49,562 nucleotides of DNA, taken from Oscillospiraceae bacterium (GTDB taxonomy: Bacteria > Bacillota > Clostridia > Oscillospirales > CAG-272). Below, in pieces: positions 25,373-33,981 of the stretch. The translations under genes were made by a program, and so were the position numbers. The stretch is taken from contig SVQX01000011.1 of the NCBI GenBank assembly GCA_015065065.1, positions 1-49,562 of the forward strand. The letters are read 5' to 3'. How positions within the stretch are numbered: position 1 is the first letter of the stretch; each line of letters opens with the position of its first letter. Under the pieces are notes generated by a model. It did not search any database and was not told the origin of the DNA. It worked only from the letters and a program-made list of their open reading frames with translations.

Positions 25373-27007
25373 ATGAAAAAGACCAAATCTATACTACTCG
25401 CAGTGATGGCGCTTGTGCTTGCAGCGCTGCTTTGTGCTTGCTCCTCGGGCAGCAGTGCCGATATCGGCAAGCTTATTAATACCGAATACGACCTTACCGA
25501 GGAGCTGTATACCAAAATGGAAGAGCTCGACGAGCTGTCCGGCTATGCCTACGTTGGCGGCAACGAGTGGCTTGGAGTTTTTGCGGATGTTGATCTTAAA
25601 AACGGTACTAGTGCGTATAAAATATTGAATCTTGCTAAGGGCGAGGTAGTAATCACTCTTGAAAACGAGGACTATCTTTATACCGTACACGCCGAGGACG
25701 GCGTTCCCGCGCTTCACGTTGTAAAGACGGAGATAGGGGATAGCATTAAGGACCTTTTGGATTCCACCTACACTCTCTACAATGTCAACGGTGACAAGCT
25801 GACGACCAACGACAGATACGAGCCGGAGGCACCCGAAATGTTCACCGACGACCTGCTTATATACGACCACGCGGCGTATAGCGTTGATGAGAACGGCAAC
25901 GCAAGCCATGCGTTTGATATCCCCGAATACCTGATGCCCATGGGCAGCTATACCGCACAGTCCACCGACAAGTATTTCGTTCTTACATACAGCGAGAAGG
26001 CTGTTGTGCTTGACCGTGAATTCAATCGCGTGTCCTCTTATGTTTTCCCCGAAAATGCCACGGGCGGAGCTGAATGTAACGTTCTGAATAACGGAAACCT
26101 GCTGGTCCAGTATTTCGCAGAGCTTCCCGAGGACGCCACCGACTACGACGTTTACTGCGGAGCTGACGGTGCGGATTTTGCAAGTCTTGAGGCTAATAAG
26201 AAGTACGATATGGTATCGTTGCTCGTTGATGCCTCTAACGGAAGCACAAGGGAGCTGAGCCTTGATTGGTGCGTGGCGTATTCCGTCTGCGGAAGTGAGA
26301 TTAGACGTCTTGGTGACGGACAGATTGCCGACGGCGTTGAAAATCTTGCAGTAGTGCTTCCTATCATTGACAAGAGGCTCTGCGGCGGCGAAGGCTATAT
26401 CAGAACGGCGCTTCTTTCCAACGACGGAAAGCTGGAGTGGGTGCAGTACGTTGAAAATCAGGGCTTCAACACCCCCACAAAGATTGCGGACGGCGTGTAC
26501 TATATGGCTACTCTTGACGGTGCGGTGCTGCTTGACAAGGACGGAAAGGTCACAAAGACCCTCAATCATCCCAATCTTGTTCAGGTGGGAGCGTATTTCA
26601 TTGGCGACGTCGCTATTTACGACCTTGAGCTTAACTCCGTTTATAACCTTGCGCAGAATGATGCTGAGGTGCTGGGAGTAGTAGGCGGCTCTGTGTTCGT
26701 AGAGCAGGAAACCGAGGACGGCTATAAGATCGTTATGCTTCGCGGAGGCGAGGAAAAGACGGTATACACATACGACGACGATACAAAGGAACAGCCCGAA
26801 TTTGAGCTTAACGGTCATTTCGGATACACCGTTTCAGACAAGGAGAGCGGTGAGACCGAGTACTACAATGCCGCAGCAGAGCTTATTGACACCGTGGATG
26901 TATCACTCATCAATATTGCTGTTAATGATAACTACGACAACCTCTACTTCGCAGGCGAGGACGGCGGCGAGCCGATTTATTACGTTATCAAGACCACGGC
27001 AAAATAA
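25373..27007 (+). CDS. Lipoprotein of unknown function, beta-propeller-like
   Basis: A 544-residue lipoprotein I do not recognise by family. The signal sequence ends in LLCAC, with the lipidated Cys at 23, then a Ser/Gly linker. The mature part lacks helices typical of transporters. It is built of short beta-rich stretches with recurring phrases such as LLDKDGKVTKTLNH, ALLSNDGKLEWVQYV and YNLAQNDAEVLGVVGGSV, which look like blades of a WD40-like or quinoprotein-like propeller. The codon pattern is uniform. TGGAGG precedes the ATG. It is monocistronic, with a strong promoter and a 20-bp hairpin after the stop. A cell-surface binding or sensor role is possible but not shown. Confidence 0.7.
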   Translation: MKKTKSILLAVMALVLAALLCACSSGSSADIGKLINTEYDLTEELYTKMEELDELSGYAYVGGNEWLGVFADVDLKNGTSAYKILNLAKGEVVITLENEDYLYTVHAEDGVPALHVVKTEIGDSIKDLLDSTYTLYNVNGDKLTTNDRYEPEAPEMFTDDLLIYDHAAYSVDENGNASHAFDIPEYLMPMGSYTAQSTDKYFVLTYSEKAVVLDREFNRVSSYVFPENATGGAECNVLNNGNLLVQYFAELPEDATDYDVYCGADGADFASLEANKKYDMVSLLVDASNGSTRELSLDWCVAYSVCGSEIRRLGDGQIADGVENLAVVLPIIDKRLCGGEGYIRTALLSNDGKLEWVQYVENQGFNTPTKIADGVYYMATLDGAVLLDKDGKVTKTLNHPNLVQVGAYFIGDVAIYDLELNSVYNLAQNDAEVLGVVGGSVFVEQETEDGYKIVMLRGGEEKTVYTYDDDTKEQPEFELNGHFGYTVSDKESGETEYYNAAAELIDTVDVSLINIAVNDNYDNLYFAGEDGGEPIYYVIKTTAK

Positions 27008-27015
27008 TAAACGCC

Positions 27016-27058
27016 GACTAACCCAAAAGCCACCCTCGGGGTGGCTTTTGGGTTAGTC
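27016..27058 (+). terminator. Very long perfect hairpin after the lipoprotein gene
   Basis: Twenty-bp perfect arms (27016-27035 and 27039-27058) around a 3-nt loop, 8 bp past the stop. There is no T-run after the stem, so termination efficiency is uncertain. Confidence 0.6.
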
Positions 27059-27204
27059 AAGAGTTGAAAATGGAAAATTATACAATCGCTGGCGGAAAAA
27101 TATATGTGTTAGGACGGGGATTTACTACCGCCGAAACACCGCCAAAATTATCAATGCGCTAACGGCTGAAGTGAAACCGCCCTGCAGTGAAAATATAACA
27201 ATAC

Positions 27205-27237
27205 AAAGGAACGCCAACCGATGGTTGGCGTTCCTTT
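27205..27237 (-). terminator. Terminator of the phosphoribosyltransferase-like gene
   Basis: A perfect 15-bp stem (AAAGGAACGCCAACC and its complement) with a 3-nt loop, 11 bp past the minus-strand stop codon at 27249. The arm ends in CCTTT and T-rich sequence follows. Confidence 0.7.
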
Positions 27238-27248
27238 AGATATGATAA

Positions 27249-27893
27249 TTACAGCTTCGAGAAGCCGTGACAATTCATAAGCGCATCAATTTTGCGTCCC
27301 TCGCGGCAGAGCGGGCAATCGTGAGAGGGTGCGGAAAAATAATCGGGCAGGTCATGCGGGTTGAATACCGACGTAATGGGATATCCCGCGCACTCCTGTG
27401 CCGTTGCGAATATAGACGCAACTCCAACTACCTCGCCGCCGTAATACTTTATTGCCTCTATTGCTGCCTTAGCGGTAACGCCCGTAGCCACGGAAACTGC
27501 AAGCACCAGCACGTGCTTACCCTGAATCATGGGCACGATATTATCGCGGAACAGCATCTGTGAGCCCGATGTCATTTCGGGCGTGACCACGTATATCGTC
27601 TGATGGGCGTTGATGTTAATGAAATCGTTTTTCGTCAGCTCGTTTGCAAGGCAGGTGCCTACCACCTCCATGCCGTCAAGGCAAAGAATGGTATCAACTA
27701 TTTTAGTGCTGAATCTATGTCCGCCGCAAAGCTCCTGAGCCACTGCCTTCGCCTCCGAAAGTCGGGATTTTTGCGCGGCAACGTCAATGTAATAATTGCT
27801 GTGAGAGTGATTGGTAGCAAAGTGTCCCTTGGCGACGCGCAGATGCAGGTTGTTGCCCTTGGTCTTGATTTTTATAACGCTTGTTGTGGGCAT
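27249..27893 (-). CDS. Phosphoribosyltransferase-fold protein with altered PRPP loop
   Basis: A 214-residue protein that resembles orotate-type phosphoribosyltransferases. A hood-like N-terminal region precedes a Rossmann-like core: FSTKIVDTILCLDGMEVVGT (61-80), then QTIYVVTPEMTSGSQMLFRD (98-117). The PRPP-loop position is HVLVLAVSVATGVTAKAA (127-144). The TG-T part of the motif is present, but the acidic pair that normally precedes it (DD or ED) is Ala-Val. The C-terminus has CPLC (193-196), which could bind zinc with nearby Cys208 and His. It may therefore be a non-catalytic regulator or act by an altered mechanism. It has its own promoter and terminator. Confidence 0.72.
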   Translation of the reverse strand: MPTTSVIKIKTKGNNLHLRVAKGHFATNHSHSNYYIDVAAQKSRLSEAKAVAQELCGGHRFSTKIVDTILCLDGMEVVGTCLANELTKNDFININAHQTIYVVTPEMTSGSQMLFRDNIVPMIQGKHVLVLAVSVATGVTAKAAIEAIKYYGGEVVGVASIFATAQECAGYPITSVFNPHDLPDYFSAPSHDCPLCREGRKIDALMNCHGFSKL

Positions 27894-27925
27894 AAGGTCC
27901 TCCTTGTTTTTTGTTTCGTGTGATT

Positions 27926-27954
27926 ATTATACAACAAAAACGCGCAAATTACAA
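27926..27954 (-). promoter_or_regulatory. Promoter of the phosphoribosyltransferase-like gene
   Basis: On the minus strand, TTGTAA (27949-27954), 17 bp, then TATAAT (27926-27931). Confidence 0.7.
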
Positions 27955-27999
27955 TAGCTTCCCCGAAAATTCCTGCAGGTTTTGGAAAAATCCTTGCAA

Positions 28000-28836
28000 T
28001 TACTGCTCAAAAGCGGCTATTCGGTCAAACAGCCGACGCGCATTTTCCTCTGTGATACGGGCAAGGTTTGCGCAGTCGATGCCGTAAAGCCCTGACAGTA
28101 CCTCAGCTACGCAGGGTAGGAGCGCCGAATGATTGACCGTCCCCCTGTGGGGAACTGGGGACATATACGGGCAATCCGTTTCAAGCAGTATGCGGTCAAG
28201 CGGTAAAGCCGACGCCACGGCGCGAAGCCGCTCTGCACTTTTAAAGGTCACCGCTCCTCCAAGACCTATATACCAGCCGCGGCGAGTAAGCTCGCGCGCC
28301 GTTTCGATGCTTCCGCTGTATGCGTGAAAGACGCCTTTTACGTCGGAAAATTTTGAAACGGTATCAAGACTGTCGCCGTGTGCCTCGCGGTCGTGGACTA
28401 TGACGGGCAGAGAATATTTTTTCGCAAGTGCAAGCTGCCCTTCAAAAAATTCCGACTGCTTTGCTTTGTCCACGGGCTGCCAGTAGTAGTCAAAGCCTAT
28501 CTCTCCAATTGCTACGATCTTGTTCGCCTTCAGCTTGTCCTCGGAGGATATCAGCTCCTCCAGCCGCTCAAGCTCGGCAGCTGCGTCAAGCGATAAATTT
28601 TGCGCATCCTCCGGGTGGATACCGACGGCAGCGTACATAAAGTCGCGCCCCGCCGCCTGCTCTATTGCCGCAAGACTGCTTTGAATATTTGTGCCCACGT
28701 TGATAATGCCGCTAACCGTATCGCGCATGACCTCGCTGTCAAGCAGAGCGTCGGCTCCTGCGACTGTGCCGTTAAGCGAAAATTCCTCAAATTTTTTGTC
28801 AAAATAGTGGGCGTGAGTGTCGAAATATTTTACCAT
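28000..28836 (-). CDS. tatD: TatD-family metal-dependent hydrolase
   Basis: A 278-residue TIM-barrel DNase or hydrolase. Metal ligands appear in order: FDTHAHYFD, AIGEIGFDYYW (Glu), PVIVHDREAHGD, VFHAYSGSIE and LETDCPYMSP (Asp). TatD proteins act as 3'-5' exonucleases or deoxyribonucleases and are linked to DNA repair. The length matches the family (about 255-280). It lies 8 bp after an HD-domain gene and is probably co-transcribed. The family includes paralogues such as YcfH, so the exact ortholog is unsure. Confidence 0.92.
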   Translation of the reverse strand: MVKYFDTHAHYFDKKFEEFSLNGTVAGADALLDSEVMRDTVSGIINVGTNIQSSLAAIEQAAGRDFMYAAVGIHPEDAQNLSLDAAAELERLEELISSEDKLKANKIVAIGEIGFDYYWQPVDKAKQSEFFEGQLALAKKYSLPVIVHDREAHGDSLDTVSKFSDVKGVFHAYSGSIETARELTRRGWYIGLGGAVTFKSAERLRAVASALPLDRILLETDCPYMSPVPHRGTVNHSALLPCVAEVLSGLYGIDCANLARITEENARRLFDRIAAFEQ

Positions 28837-28844
28837 CCGACACC

Positions 28845-29513
28845 TCAGAAAAGCTGCTGGCCGTTGATAAACAGACGGAAGGGCAGTCCAAGGTGCTCCG
28901 CCGCCTTTTTACACATTATCATGCGTCCGAGGAAAATTTCAAAGTAACTCATAACAGGGCTTATTTCGGTGTCGATAACAAGCCGTAATTCAATAGCAGA
29001 GCCGTCCTCCGACACCGACATTTTGGAGTCGGTAACCGAATAATTTACTCTGTCGTGAATGTCGAAGGTCGCCATATCGAAGTTGCGCACGCGGCTTCGG
29101 CGCACGTCGCTTTTGTCCGCGATAATGAGAGCCGCCGCCACGGCACTGACGGGAACTCCGCTGCCCTCGTCGTGGTTTCCGATGGCGCTGACGACGGTAG
29201 CGATATCCTCGGCAGGCATGCCCATGCCGTCAAGAATTCGGAACGCAAGTATCGCGCCGCTCTGCGAGTGGTCCACGCGGTTTACGAGATTTCCGATATC
29301 GTGGAGAAATCCCGCTATTTTGCAAAGCTCCACCGTATGCCCGTCATATCCCAGATTTGAAAGAAGGCTCCCGGCATTCTCCGCCACGAGGGTAACGTGT
29401 GCAAAGCTGTGCTCTGTGTAGCCTAGCGCCTCCAGCGACTTGTCTGCCTGACGGATGTAGGTGCGGATGCTTTCGTTCTTTTTTAGTTGCTCATAGCTTA
29501 ACGTAAAAATCAC
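28845..29513 (-). CDS. HD-domain phosphohydrolase-like protein
   Basis: About 222 residues counted from a GTG at 29511-29513. A longer open frame runs back to 29663, but the extra 50 residues are low in similarity to anything I know and overlap the rny promoter region. The conserved part begins TLSYEQLKKNESIRTYIRQA. Its HD pattern is HSFAHVTLVAENAG, then FLHDIGN, then VSAIGNHDEGSG, giving His, His-Asp, His and Asp ligands. Such proteins usually hydrolyse phosphate esters or nucleotides. The start is difficult: AAAGG lies only 2 bp before the GTG, so a nearby non-standard start is possible. It is followed after 8 bp by tatD and is divergent from rny. Confidence 0.75.
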   Translation of the reverse strand: MIFTLSYEQLKKNESIRTYIRQADKSLEALGYTEHSFAHVTLVAENAGSLLSNLGYDGHTVELCKIAGFLHDIGNLVNRVDHSQSGAILAFRILDGMGMPAEDIATVVSAIGNHDEGSGVPVSAVAAALIIADKSDVRRSRVRNFDMATFDIHDRVNYSVTDSKMSVSEDGSAIELRLVIDTEISPVMSYFEIFLGRMIMCKKAAEHLGLPFRLFINGQQLF

Positions 29514-29669
29514 CGCCTTTCGTTGTTCTGAATATAATTGTACCTCATTTTCGCGAAATACTAAACCCCTTTTTTGTAAATTTATGTTCAAAAACGGCTC
29601 TCTAAGAAAAAATTTTGAAAAACAAGCCTTATTTTTGCGCAAAATCGGACAAAGGAGATGCAAAATCTC

Positions 29670-29698
29670 TTGACAATTTGGCGAAATTCGTGTATAAT
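29670..29698 (+). promoter_or_regulatory. Sigma-A promoter of rny
   Basis: Perfect TTGACA (29670-29675), 17 bp, perfect TATAAT (29693-29698). AAGGAGGTG lies shortly before the rny ATG. Confidence 0.88.
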
Positions 29699-29764
29699 AA
29701 GATGAATATCTATTTGGTTTTTGCCAAACGGGTATATAAATATATATGAAGGAGGTGTTAAGGA

Positions 29765-31372
29765 ATGACTTTACCGTTAGCCATTGGACTCATAGCGGCG
29801 GCAGCCGTTGTGGGTATAGGACTCGGCGTGCTGTTTCGTATGATGATAGCCGAAGCGCGTATCGGTTCTGCCGAAGCTGAGGCAAAGCGTATGCTCAAGG
29901 ATGCCAAGACCGACTCCGAAAAGCTGCTTGCGGACAGCCGTGAGCGTGCGAAAAAGCTGGTTGAAGAAGGAGAAAAGCAGGCGCAGACCTATAAAAAGGA
30001 AGCGCAAATCTCCGCAAAGGAGGAAGCCCTCCGTCAGCGCAACGAGCTGGAGCAGGAGATCAAGGAGCGTCGCGCTGAGGTTTCCAGAGCAGAGTCAAGA
30101 CTTTCCAAAAAAGAGGAAAATCTGGACAAGAAGAGCGAGCAGCTTGACCGTCGAATGGAGCAGCTGGAAAAGAAGCTCAAGGACAACGACCTTGTCAAGG
30201 AGCAGATCGAGGCAACTCTTGCACAACAGATCGTAAAGCTGGAGGAAATGTCGGGCTACACCAGCGAGCAGGCGAAGGAAGAATTGCTTATCCGCGTCGA
30301 GGCCGAGGTAAAACACGAATTGGCACAGAGAATGGACGAGCTCGAGCAGCAGTACCGTGAGGAAGCGGACGACAAGGCGCGTAACATTATGGCGCTTGCC
30401 ATCCAGAGATGCGCGGGAGATTTCGTAGCTGAATCCACCATATCCTCCGTGGCTCTGCCCAGCGAGGAAATGAAGGGACGCATTATCGGACGCGAGGGAC
30501 GTAACATTCAGAAGCTGGAAACTCTTACGGGCGTTGAGCTTATCATTGACGATACGCCCGAGGTCATCACCATTTCAGGCTTTGATCCCATCCGTCGTGA
30601 GGTGGCGCGTATTGCCCTTGAAAAGCTTATTGCCGACGGACGAATCCATCCCACCCGTATTGAGGAGATGGTCGAAAAGGCAAAGAAGGACGTTGACGCC
30701 GCTATAAAGCAGGCGGGAGAGAGAGCGACATTTGAGGTAAACATTCACGGAATAAACCCCGATCTCGTAAGACTTCTGGGTAGACTTCGTTACCGTACAA
30801 GCTACGGACAAAACGTACTCCAACACTCGATAGAGGTTGCGATACTTGCAGGTATCATGGCAGAGGAGCTTGGCGTTGACAGCACGCTGGCGCGTAGGGC
30901 AGGTCTGCTTCACGATATCGGAAAGGCGTTCCCCTACGACGTTGAGGGTTCACACGTACAGATCGGCGTAAACGCCGCGAAGAAGTACAAGGAAAGCAAA
31001 GAGGTGGTTCACGCCATCGAAGCGCATCATAACGACGTAGAGCCCAATTCCATTGTGGCAGTTCTGGTTCAGGCGGCGGACGCTATTTCCGCGGCAAGAC
31101 CGGGCGCACGCCGTGAGGATATGGAAAGCTACATCAAACGCCTTGAAAAGCTGGAGGAAATTGCAGTCGGCTTTGAGGGCATTGAAAAGGCATTTGCAAT
31201 TCAGGCGGGACGCGAGCTTCGCGTTATGGTAAGGCCTGAAGCCGTTAACGACGACGATATGAAGATTATCGCAAGACAAATGGCAGAAAAGATCCAGGCT
31301 GAGGTCAAGTACCCCGGTCAGATAAAGATCAACATTATCCGCGAGAGCCGAGCAACCGATTACGCGAAGTAA
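29765..31372 (+). CDS. rny: Ribonuclease Y
   Basis: A 535-residue membrane-anchored endoribonuclease that starts mRNA decay in Firmicutes. It has one N-terminal membrane helix (about 5-27). A long, charged coiled coil (30-200) follows, with runs such as [20 protein letters not shown]. The KH RNA-binding domain contains [16 protein letters not shown]. The C-terminal HD domain has [10 protein letters not shown] and [12 protein letters not shown]. The C-terminus [22 protein letters not shown] is typical of the family. Length and domain order are standard. A small hairpin (31390-31405) and then a structured RNA follow. Confidence 0.97.
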   Translation: MTLPLAIGLIAAAAVVGIGLGVLFRMMIAEARIGSAEAEAKRMLKDAKTDSEKLLADSRERAKKLVEEGEKQAQTYKKEAQISAKEEALRQRNELEQEIKERRAEVSRAESRLSKKEENLDKKSEQLDRRMEQLEKKLKDNDLVKEQIEATLAQQIVKLEEMSGYTSEQAKEELLIRVEAEVKHELAQRMDELEQQYREEADDKARNIMALAIQRCAGDFVAESTISSVALPSEEMKGRIIGREGRNIQKLETLTGVELIIDDTPEVITISGFDPIRREVARIALEKLIADGRIHPTRIEEMVEKAKKDVDAAIKQAGERATFEVNIHGINPDLVRLLGRLRYRTSYGQNVLQHSIEVAILAGIMAEELGVDSTLARRAGLLHDIGKAFPYDVEGSHVQIGVNAAKKYKESKEVVHAIEAHHNDVEPNSIVAVLVQAADAISAARPGARREDMESYIKRLEKLEEIAVGFEGIEKAFAIQAGRELRVMVRPEAVNDDDMKIIARQMAEKIQAEVKYPGQIKINIIRESRATDYAK

Positions 31373-31389
31373 TCGACGGCTGTTGCAAG

Positions 31390-31405
31390 TTCCCCCGAGG
31401 GGGAA
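31390..31405 (+). terminator. Short hairpin downstream of rny
   Basis: A perfect 7-bp stem (TTCCCCC-GA-GGGGGAA), 18 bp after the rny stop, followed by ACGGTTTT. It may be a weak terminator or the 5' border of the RNA that follows. Confidence 0.45.
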
Positions 31406-31407
31406 AC

Positions 31408-31640
31408 GGTTTTAAAGTAGCTGAAGCTGCTAAATCCTTGTGAAATGCAGGGTTGCATATCCGCCACAGGCGGTTCAAATAGATAATATAAAACCCAACT
31501 GTTCACAATTTACTCCGACCCACGGGAATCCACAGCCCGTCGAAAGAGGAGGATTTCAGATAAAGCCAAGGCGGACTTCCGCCAAACACGATACAAGCCA
31601 CGCCAACGTGTCGGTTTTGACACCGCGGCGCGGCTTTTTT
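31408..31640 (+). ncRNA. Structured noncoding RNA of unknown class
   Basis: About 230 nt that fold by nested complementary pairs I can place by eye. AAATCCT (31432-31438) pairs with AGGATTT (31550-31556). Directly inside, TGTGAA (31439-31444) pairs with TTCACA (31502-31507). CAGGGTT (31448-31454) pairs with AACCC plus CTG (31492-31501). CCGCC/GGCGG (31461-31473) is a hairpin. ACGGG/CCCGT (31522-31540) is a second arm in the same junction. GGCGG/CCGCC (31570-31583) follows outside, and a strong terminator ends it (31595-31640). No downstream plus-strand gene exists, so it is unlikely to be a riboswitch. The size and setting would suit a standalone RNA such as the clostridial raiA motif or 6S RNA, but I cannot assign it. 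No promoter of its own is obvious; it may be processed from the rny transcript. Confidence 0.65.
31595..31640 (+). terminator. Intrinsic terminator of the structured RNA
   Basis: Stem segments AAGCC, CGCC and GTGTC pair in register with GACAC, GGCG and GGCTT around a 6-nt loop, followed by T6. Confidence 0.85.
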
Positions 31641-31660
31641 AGTTGATAGTTGAAAGTTGA

Positions 31661-31870
31661 ATTGAAAATTGCCGTTGCTTTTCGCAAAGCGAAAAGCGTC
31701 CATTTTTAATTAAATACCGCAGTGGGTGAGGGGTCCACGGGGGGTATAGAGATGGTTTCGGCTGTAATCATCTAAATAAAAAAATAATTGCATCAAAGTT
31801 CTTTGATCCAAACTTTCTTTTAAGAAAGTTTGGTGGGGTGAAGGGGCGAAGCCCCGCATATAATTAAGTC
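31661..31870. repeat. Interspersed palindromic repeat, copy 2
   Basis: This copy carries both modules. Module A is the hairpin GCTTTTCGC-AAA-GCGAAAAGC (31677-31697), then CATTTTTAATTAAATA and a GTGGGTGAGGGGTCCAC stem. Module B is TATAGAGATGG, GGCTGTAATCAT, CAAAGTTCTTTGATC, then 12-bp arms CCAAACTTTCTT / AAGAAAGTTTGG (31808-31833) and GGGGC-GAA-GCCCC. It ends about 60 bp before the stop of the minus-strand FAD oxidoreductase gene. Confidence 0.75.
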
Positions 31871-31922
31871 GGTGCGTGGGGTGAACCTCCACATATAATT
31901 GGATCGGGGCATACCTATTCAA

Positions 31923-33383
31923 TTACACCTCCAAAACGAGGGGCATTCTGCCGTATGCGTGTTCTTTTTTGCAGACCTCAAGGATAGCCTGTCTGCCGCG
32001 CTCGGCGGCGATAGGCAAGCCGCCGGGGGACTGTTGCCATTGAGTGGCGAGCAGCAGATTTTCTGCTCCCGATACCTTGCCGCTGAGCTTTTTTGGAAGC
32101 GCGCGAGCGGGGAAGGTAAAGCCCATATACGAGCCTGTCTCCGAGCCGACGAATCGGTGATAGGTTGCGGGAGTCCACACGTCGATAAGCTTAAAGCAAC
32201 CTTTAAGCTGAGGGAATTCCTTTTCCAACGCACATATCTGCGAGTGTCCGAGCTGTTGCTTTTGCCTGTCGTATTCTGCACGGTTGAGCCGTCGCAGACG
32301 GATAGAGCGTTTGGCTTCACGCTCGGAGCAAAAGCTCATGGTTTGCAACATTGTTTCGCCCGTCGGTGCAAAGCTTGGCTCGTGGGAAAATTCGCGCACG
32401 ATAACCTGCTCGCCTCCGTCCGTATCAAAAATGCAATCTCCGCCAAAGGGAAGAAAGTCGGCTTGGCAGGAGATGGCGCACTGCAAGCTGGAAAAGCGCA
32501 CCGCCCGGGCGTTCCCATATTGACGGCGAAGGGATCTTGGCATAGGCAGATCAAGTATTTTCCCGAAAACGGCGGCGGGATCGGGGGTGACGATAATATA
32601 GTCCGCCACCGCCCGTGTCCCGTCAGAAAAGCCGACAGCTGTCGCCCGTCTGCCCGACAGCTCGATCTTTTCGACCCTCTTGCCGAGGTTCAGCCTACCT
32701 CCGAGGGACAAAAACCTTGCCACCATTCGGTCAGCTGCCGCCTTTGAGCCGCCGCGAGGCAAGCCGCCGTTGCCGCCGCAGAAATTCGCAAATACCGAGA
32801 GCATTGCCAAAGCACCGAATTCGTCCCCCCAAAACGCGCAGATAAAGGCGCGCAAAAGCGGGTGAGAAAATCGCATCGCTAACTGCTTTGCCGACATACC
32901 GTAGTATTTCACCAGGGCAGGGAGCATTAAAATGTCCTTTGCGGATAAGCCGTTGCTTTGCCTGTCACCCGCTATTCCCATAGCGCCCTGCAATAGCCGC
33001 ACCGCGCAGAAAAGGGCGCGTATTTCCTTTTCGTCGCGAGGGGATAGGGTCAGCATTTCCGCTTCAAATTTGTTAATGTCACTGTATAGAGAAAGCGCCT
33101 GTCCACCAAAACGGCATGTGTATAGGCTTTCGGGTGTGAATATCTCCACACCGCCCAAAACGCCAAGCTCCTCCCACATTTCATAGGTCTTTGTGGCGGG
33201 ATTTGTCCCCGTCAGCCAGTGGATGCAGTTGTCAATATGGTATTCTCCCCTCTGCCAGCCCGTCAGATTGCCGCCCGCTACTCCGTGCGCCTCGTAAATG
33301 GCGGCGCTGTAACCGCAAAGCTGAGCGTAAATGCCCGCCGAAAGTCCCGCCACACCGCCGCCTATAATAAGAATATCAGCCAT
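31923..33383 (-). CDS. FAD-dependent NAD(P)-type oxidoreductase (phytoene-desaturase-like)
   Basis: A 486-residue flavoprotein. The N-terminal dinucleotide-binding motif is ILIIGGGVAGLSAGIYAQ, with the second-strand acidic residue in AIYEAHGVAGG. GNLTGWQRGEYHIDNCIHW follows, as in the CrtI/carotenoid-isomerase-like family. A C-terminal FAD segment reads NLLLATQWQQSPGGLPIAAERGRQA. Family members oxidise, isomerise or reduce hydrophobic substrates. No carotenoid genes are nearby, so the substrate is unknown. It has CCGGAGGTGG before the ATG. The terminator of the upstream GNAT gene lies between the two genes. Confidence 0.85.
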   Translation of the reverse strand: MADILIIGGGVAGLSAGIYAQLCGYSAAIYEAHGVAGGNLTGWQRGEYHIDNCIHWLTGTNPATKTYEMWEELGVLGGVEIFTPESLYTCRFGGQALSLYSDINKFEAEMLTLSPRDEKEIRALFCAVRLLQGAMGIAGDRQSNGLSAKDILMLPALVKYYGMSAKQLAMRFSHPLLRAFICAFWGDEFGALAMLSVFANFCGGNGGLPRGGSKAAADRMVARFLSLGGRLNLGKRVEKIELSGRRATAVGFSDGTRAVADYIIVTPDPAAVFGKILDLPMPRSLRRQYGNARAVRFSSLQCAISCQADFLPFGGDCIFDTDGGEQVIVREFSHEPSFAPTGETMLQTMSFCSEREAKRSIRLRRLNRAEYDRQKQQLGHSQICALEKEFPQLKGCFKLIDVWTPATYHRFVGSETGSYMGFTFPARALPKKLSGKVSGAENLLLATQWQQSPGGLPIAAERGRQAILEVCKKEHAYGRMPLVLEV

Positions 33384-33433
33384 TTTCCACCTCCGGTTTT
33401 TTGTTATTATTAACCTAAAAAGTAAAAAATATA

Positions 33434-33461
33434 ACGGCTTACGTCAAAAGACGCAAGCCGT
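33434..33461 (-). terminator. Terminator overlapping the stop codon of the GNAT gene
   Basis: Twelve-bp arms with one mismatch (ACGGCTTACGTC / GACGCAAGCCGT) and an AAAA loop; on the minus strand T-rich TATATTTTTT follows. The stop codon (33444-33446) is inside the stem. Confidence 0.8.
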
Positions 33462-33977
33462 ATTTTGTAAAACCCTTTCATAAGCCACGCGGGGGTCGCC
33501 GCTTTGCAGATAAATGATGCCGCAGTATTCAAATCCGTGCTTTTCCAGCATCCGACGCATAACGACGTTGCCCTCGTGGGTGTCAATGCGAAGGGACTCA
33601 CAGCCAAGCCGCCGTGCGTGAGACTCGGCGTAGCCTACCATGGCGGAGGATATGCCGCTCCCACGTTTTTTGACCGCTATCGCAACGCGGTGCATGGCAA
33701 CATAGCTTTGATTTTCGTCGCCCGTTTTCCAATGCCCGTCGTATATTTTGTCGTACGTTGGCTCGCCGTTCTCCATAAGAACAAACGTACCTACAATCTC
33801 GCCGTCAACGTCAACGACGTAGGACCTGCCAAGCGCGATATCCTCAAGGACTACCGATTCCGACGGATATCCGTTTTGCCATTGATTTATGCCGAGGGCA
33901 CGGATGGTTTCCCTCGCCTCGTCAAAAATATTCATCAGCGAGCAAAGCTCGGCGGCAGTTGTTTTTCTTATATCCAT
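33444..33977 (-). CDS. GNAT-family N-acetyltransferase
   Basis: A 177-residue acetyltransferase. It starts IRKTTAAELCSLMNIFDEAR, typical of GNAT strand 1 and helix 1. The acetyl-CoA motif A is VAIAVKKRGSGISSAMVGYAE (Q/R-x-x-G-x-G/A type), followed by LRIDTHEGNVVMRRMLEKHGFEYCG, the usual motif B. The acceptor is unknown. It begins 4 bp after the polysaccharide deacetylase gene ends, so the two form an operon. Confidence 0.9.
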   Translation of the reverse strand: MDIRKTTAAELCSLMNIFDEARETIRALGINQWQNGYPSESVVLEDIALGRSYVVDVDGEIVGTFVLMENGEPTYDKIYDGHWKTGDENQSYVAMHRVAIAVKKRGSGISSAMVGYAESHARRLGCESLRIDTHEGNVVMRRMLEKHGFEYCGIIYLQSGDPRVAYERVLQNTACVF

Positions 33978-33981
33978 GCGC

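Noticed and set aside
25394..26818. 474-codon minus-strand frame
   Set aside because: It is antisense to the lipoprotein, which has a lipobox, promoter and ribosome binding site.
31408..31640. RNase P RNA, tmRNA, SRP RNA or a riboswitch
   Set aside because: Landmark sequences (such as GAGGAAAGTC for RNase P or the tRNA-like ends of tmRNA) are absent, and no gene follows that a riboswitch could control.
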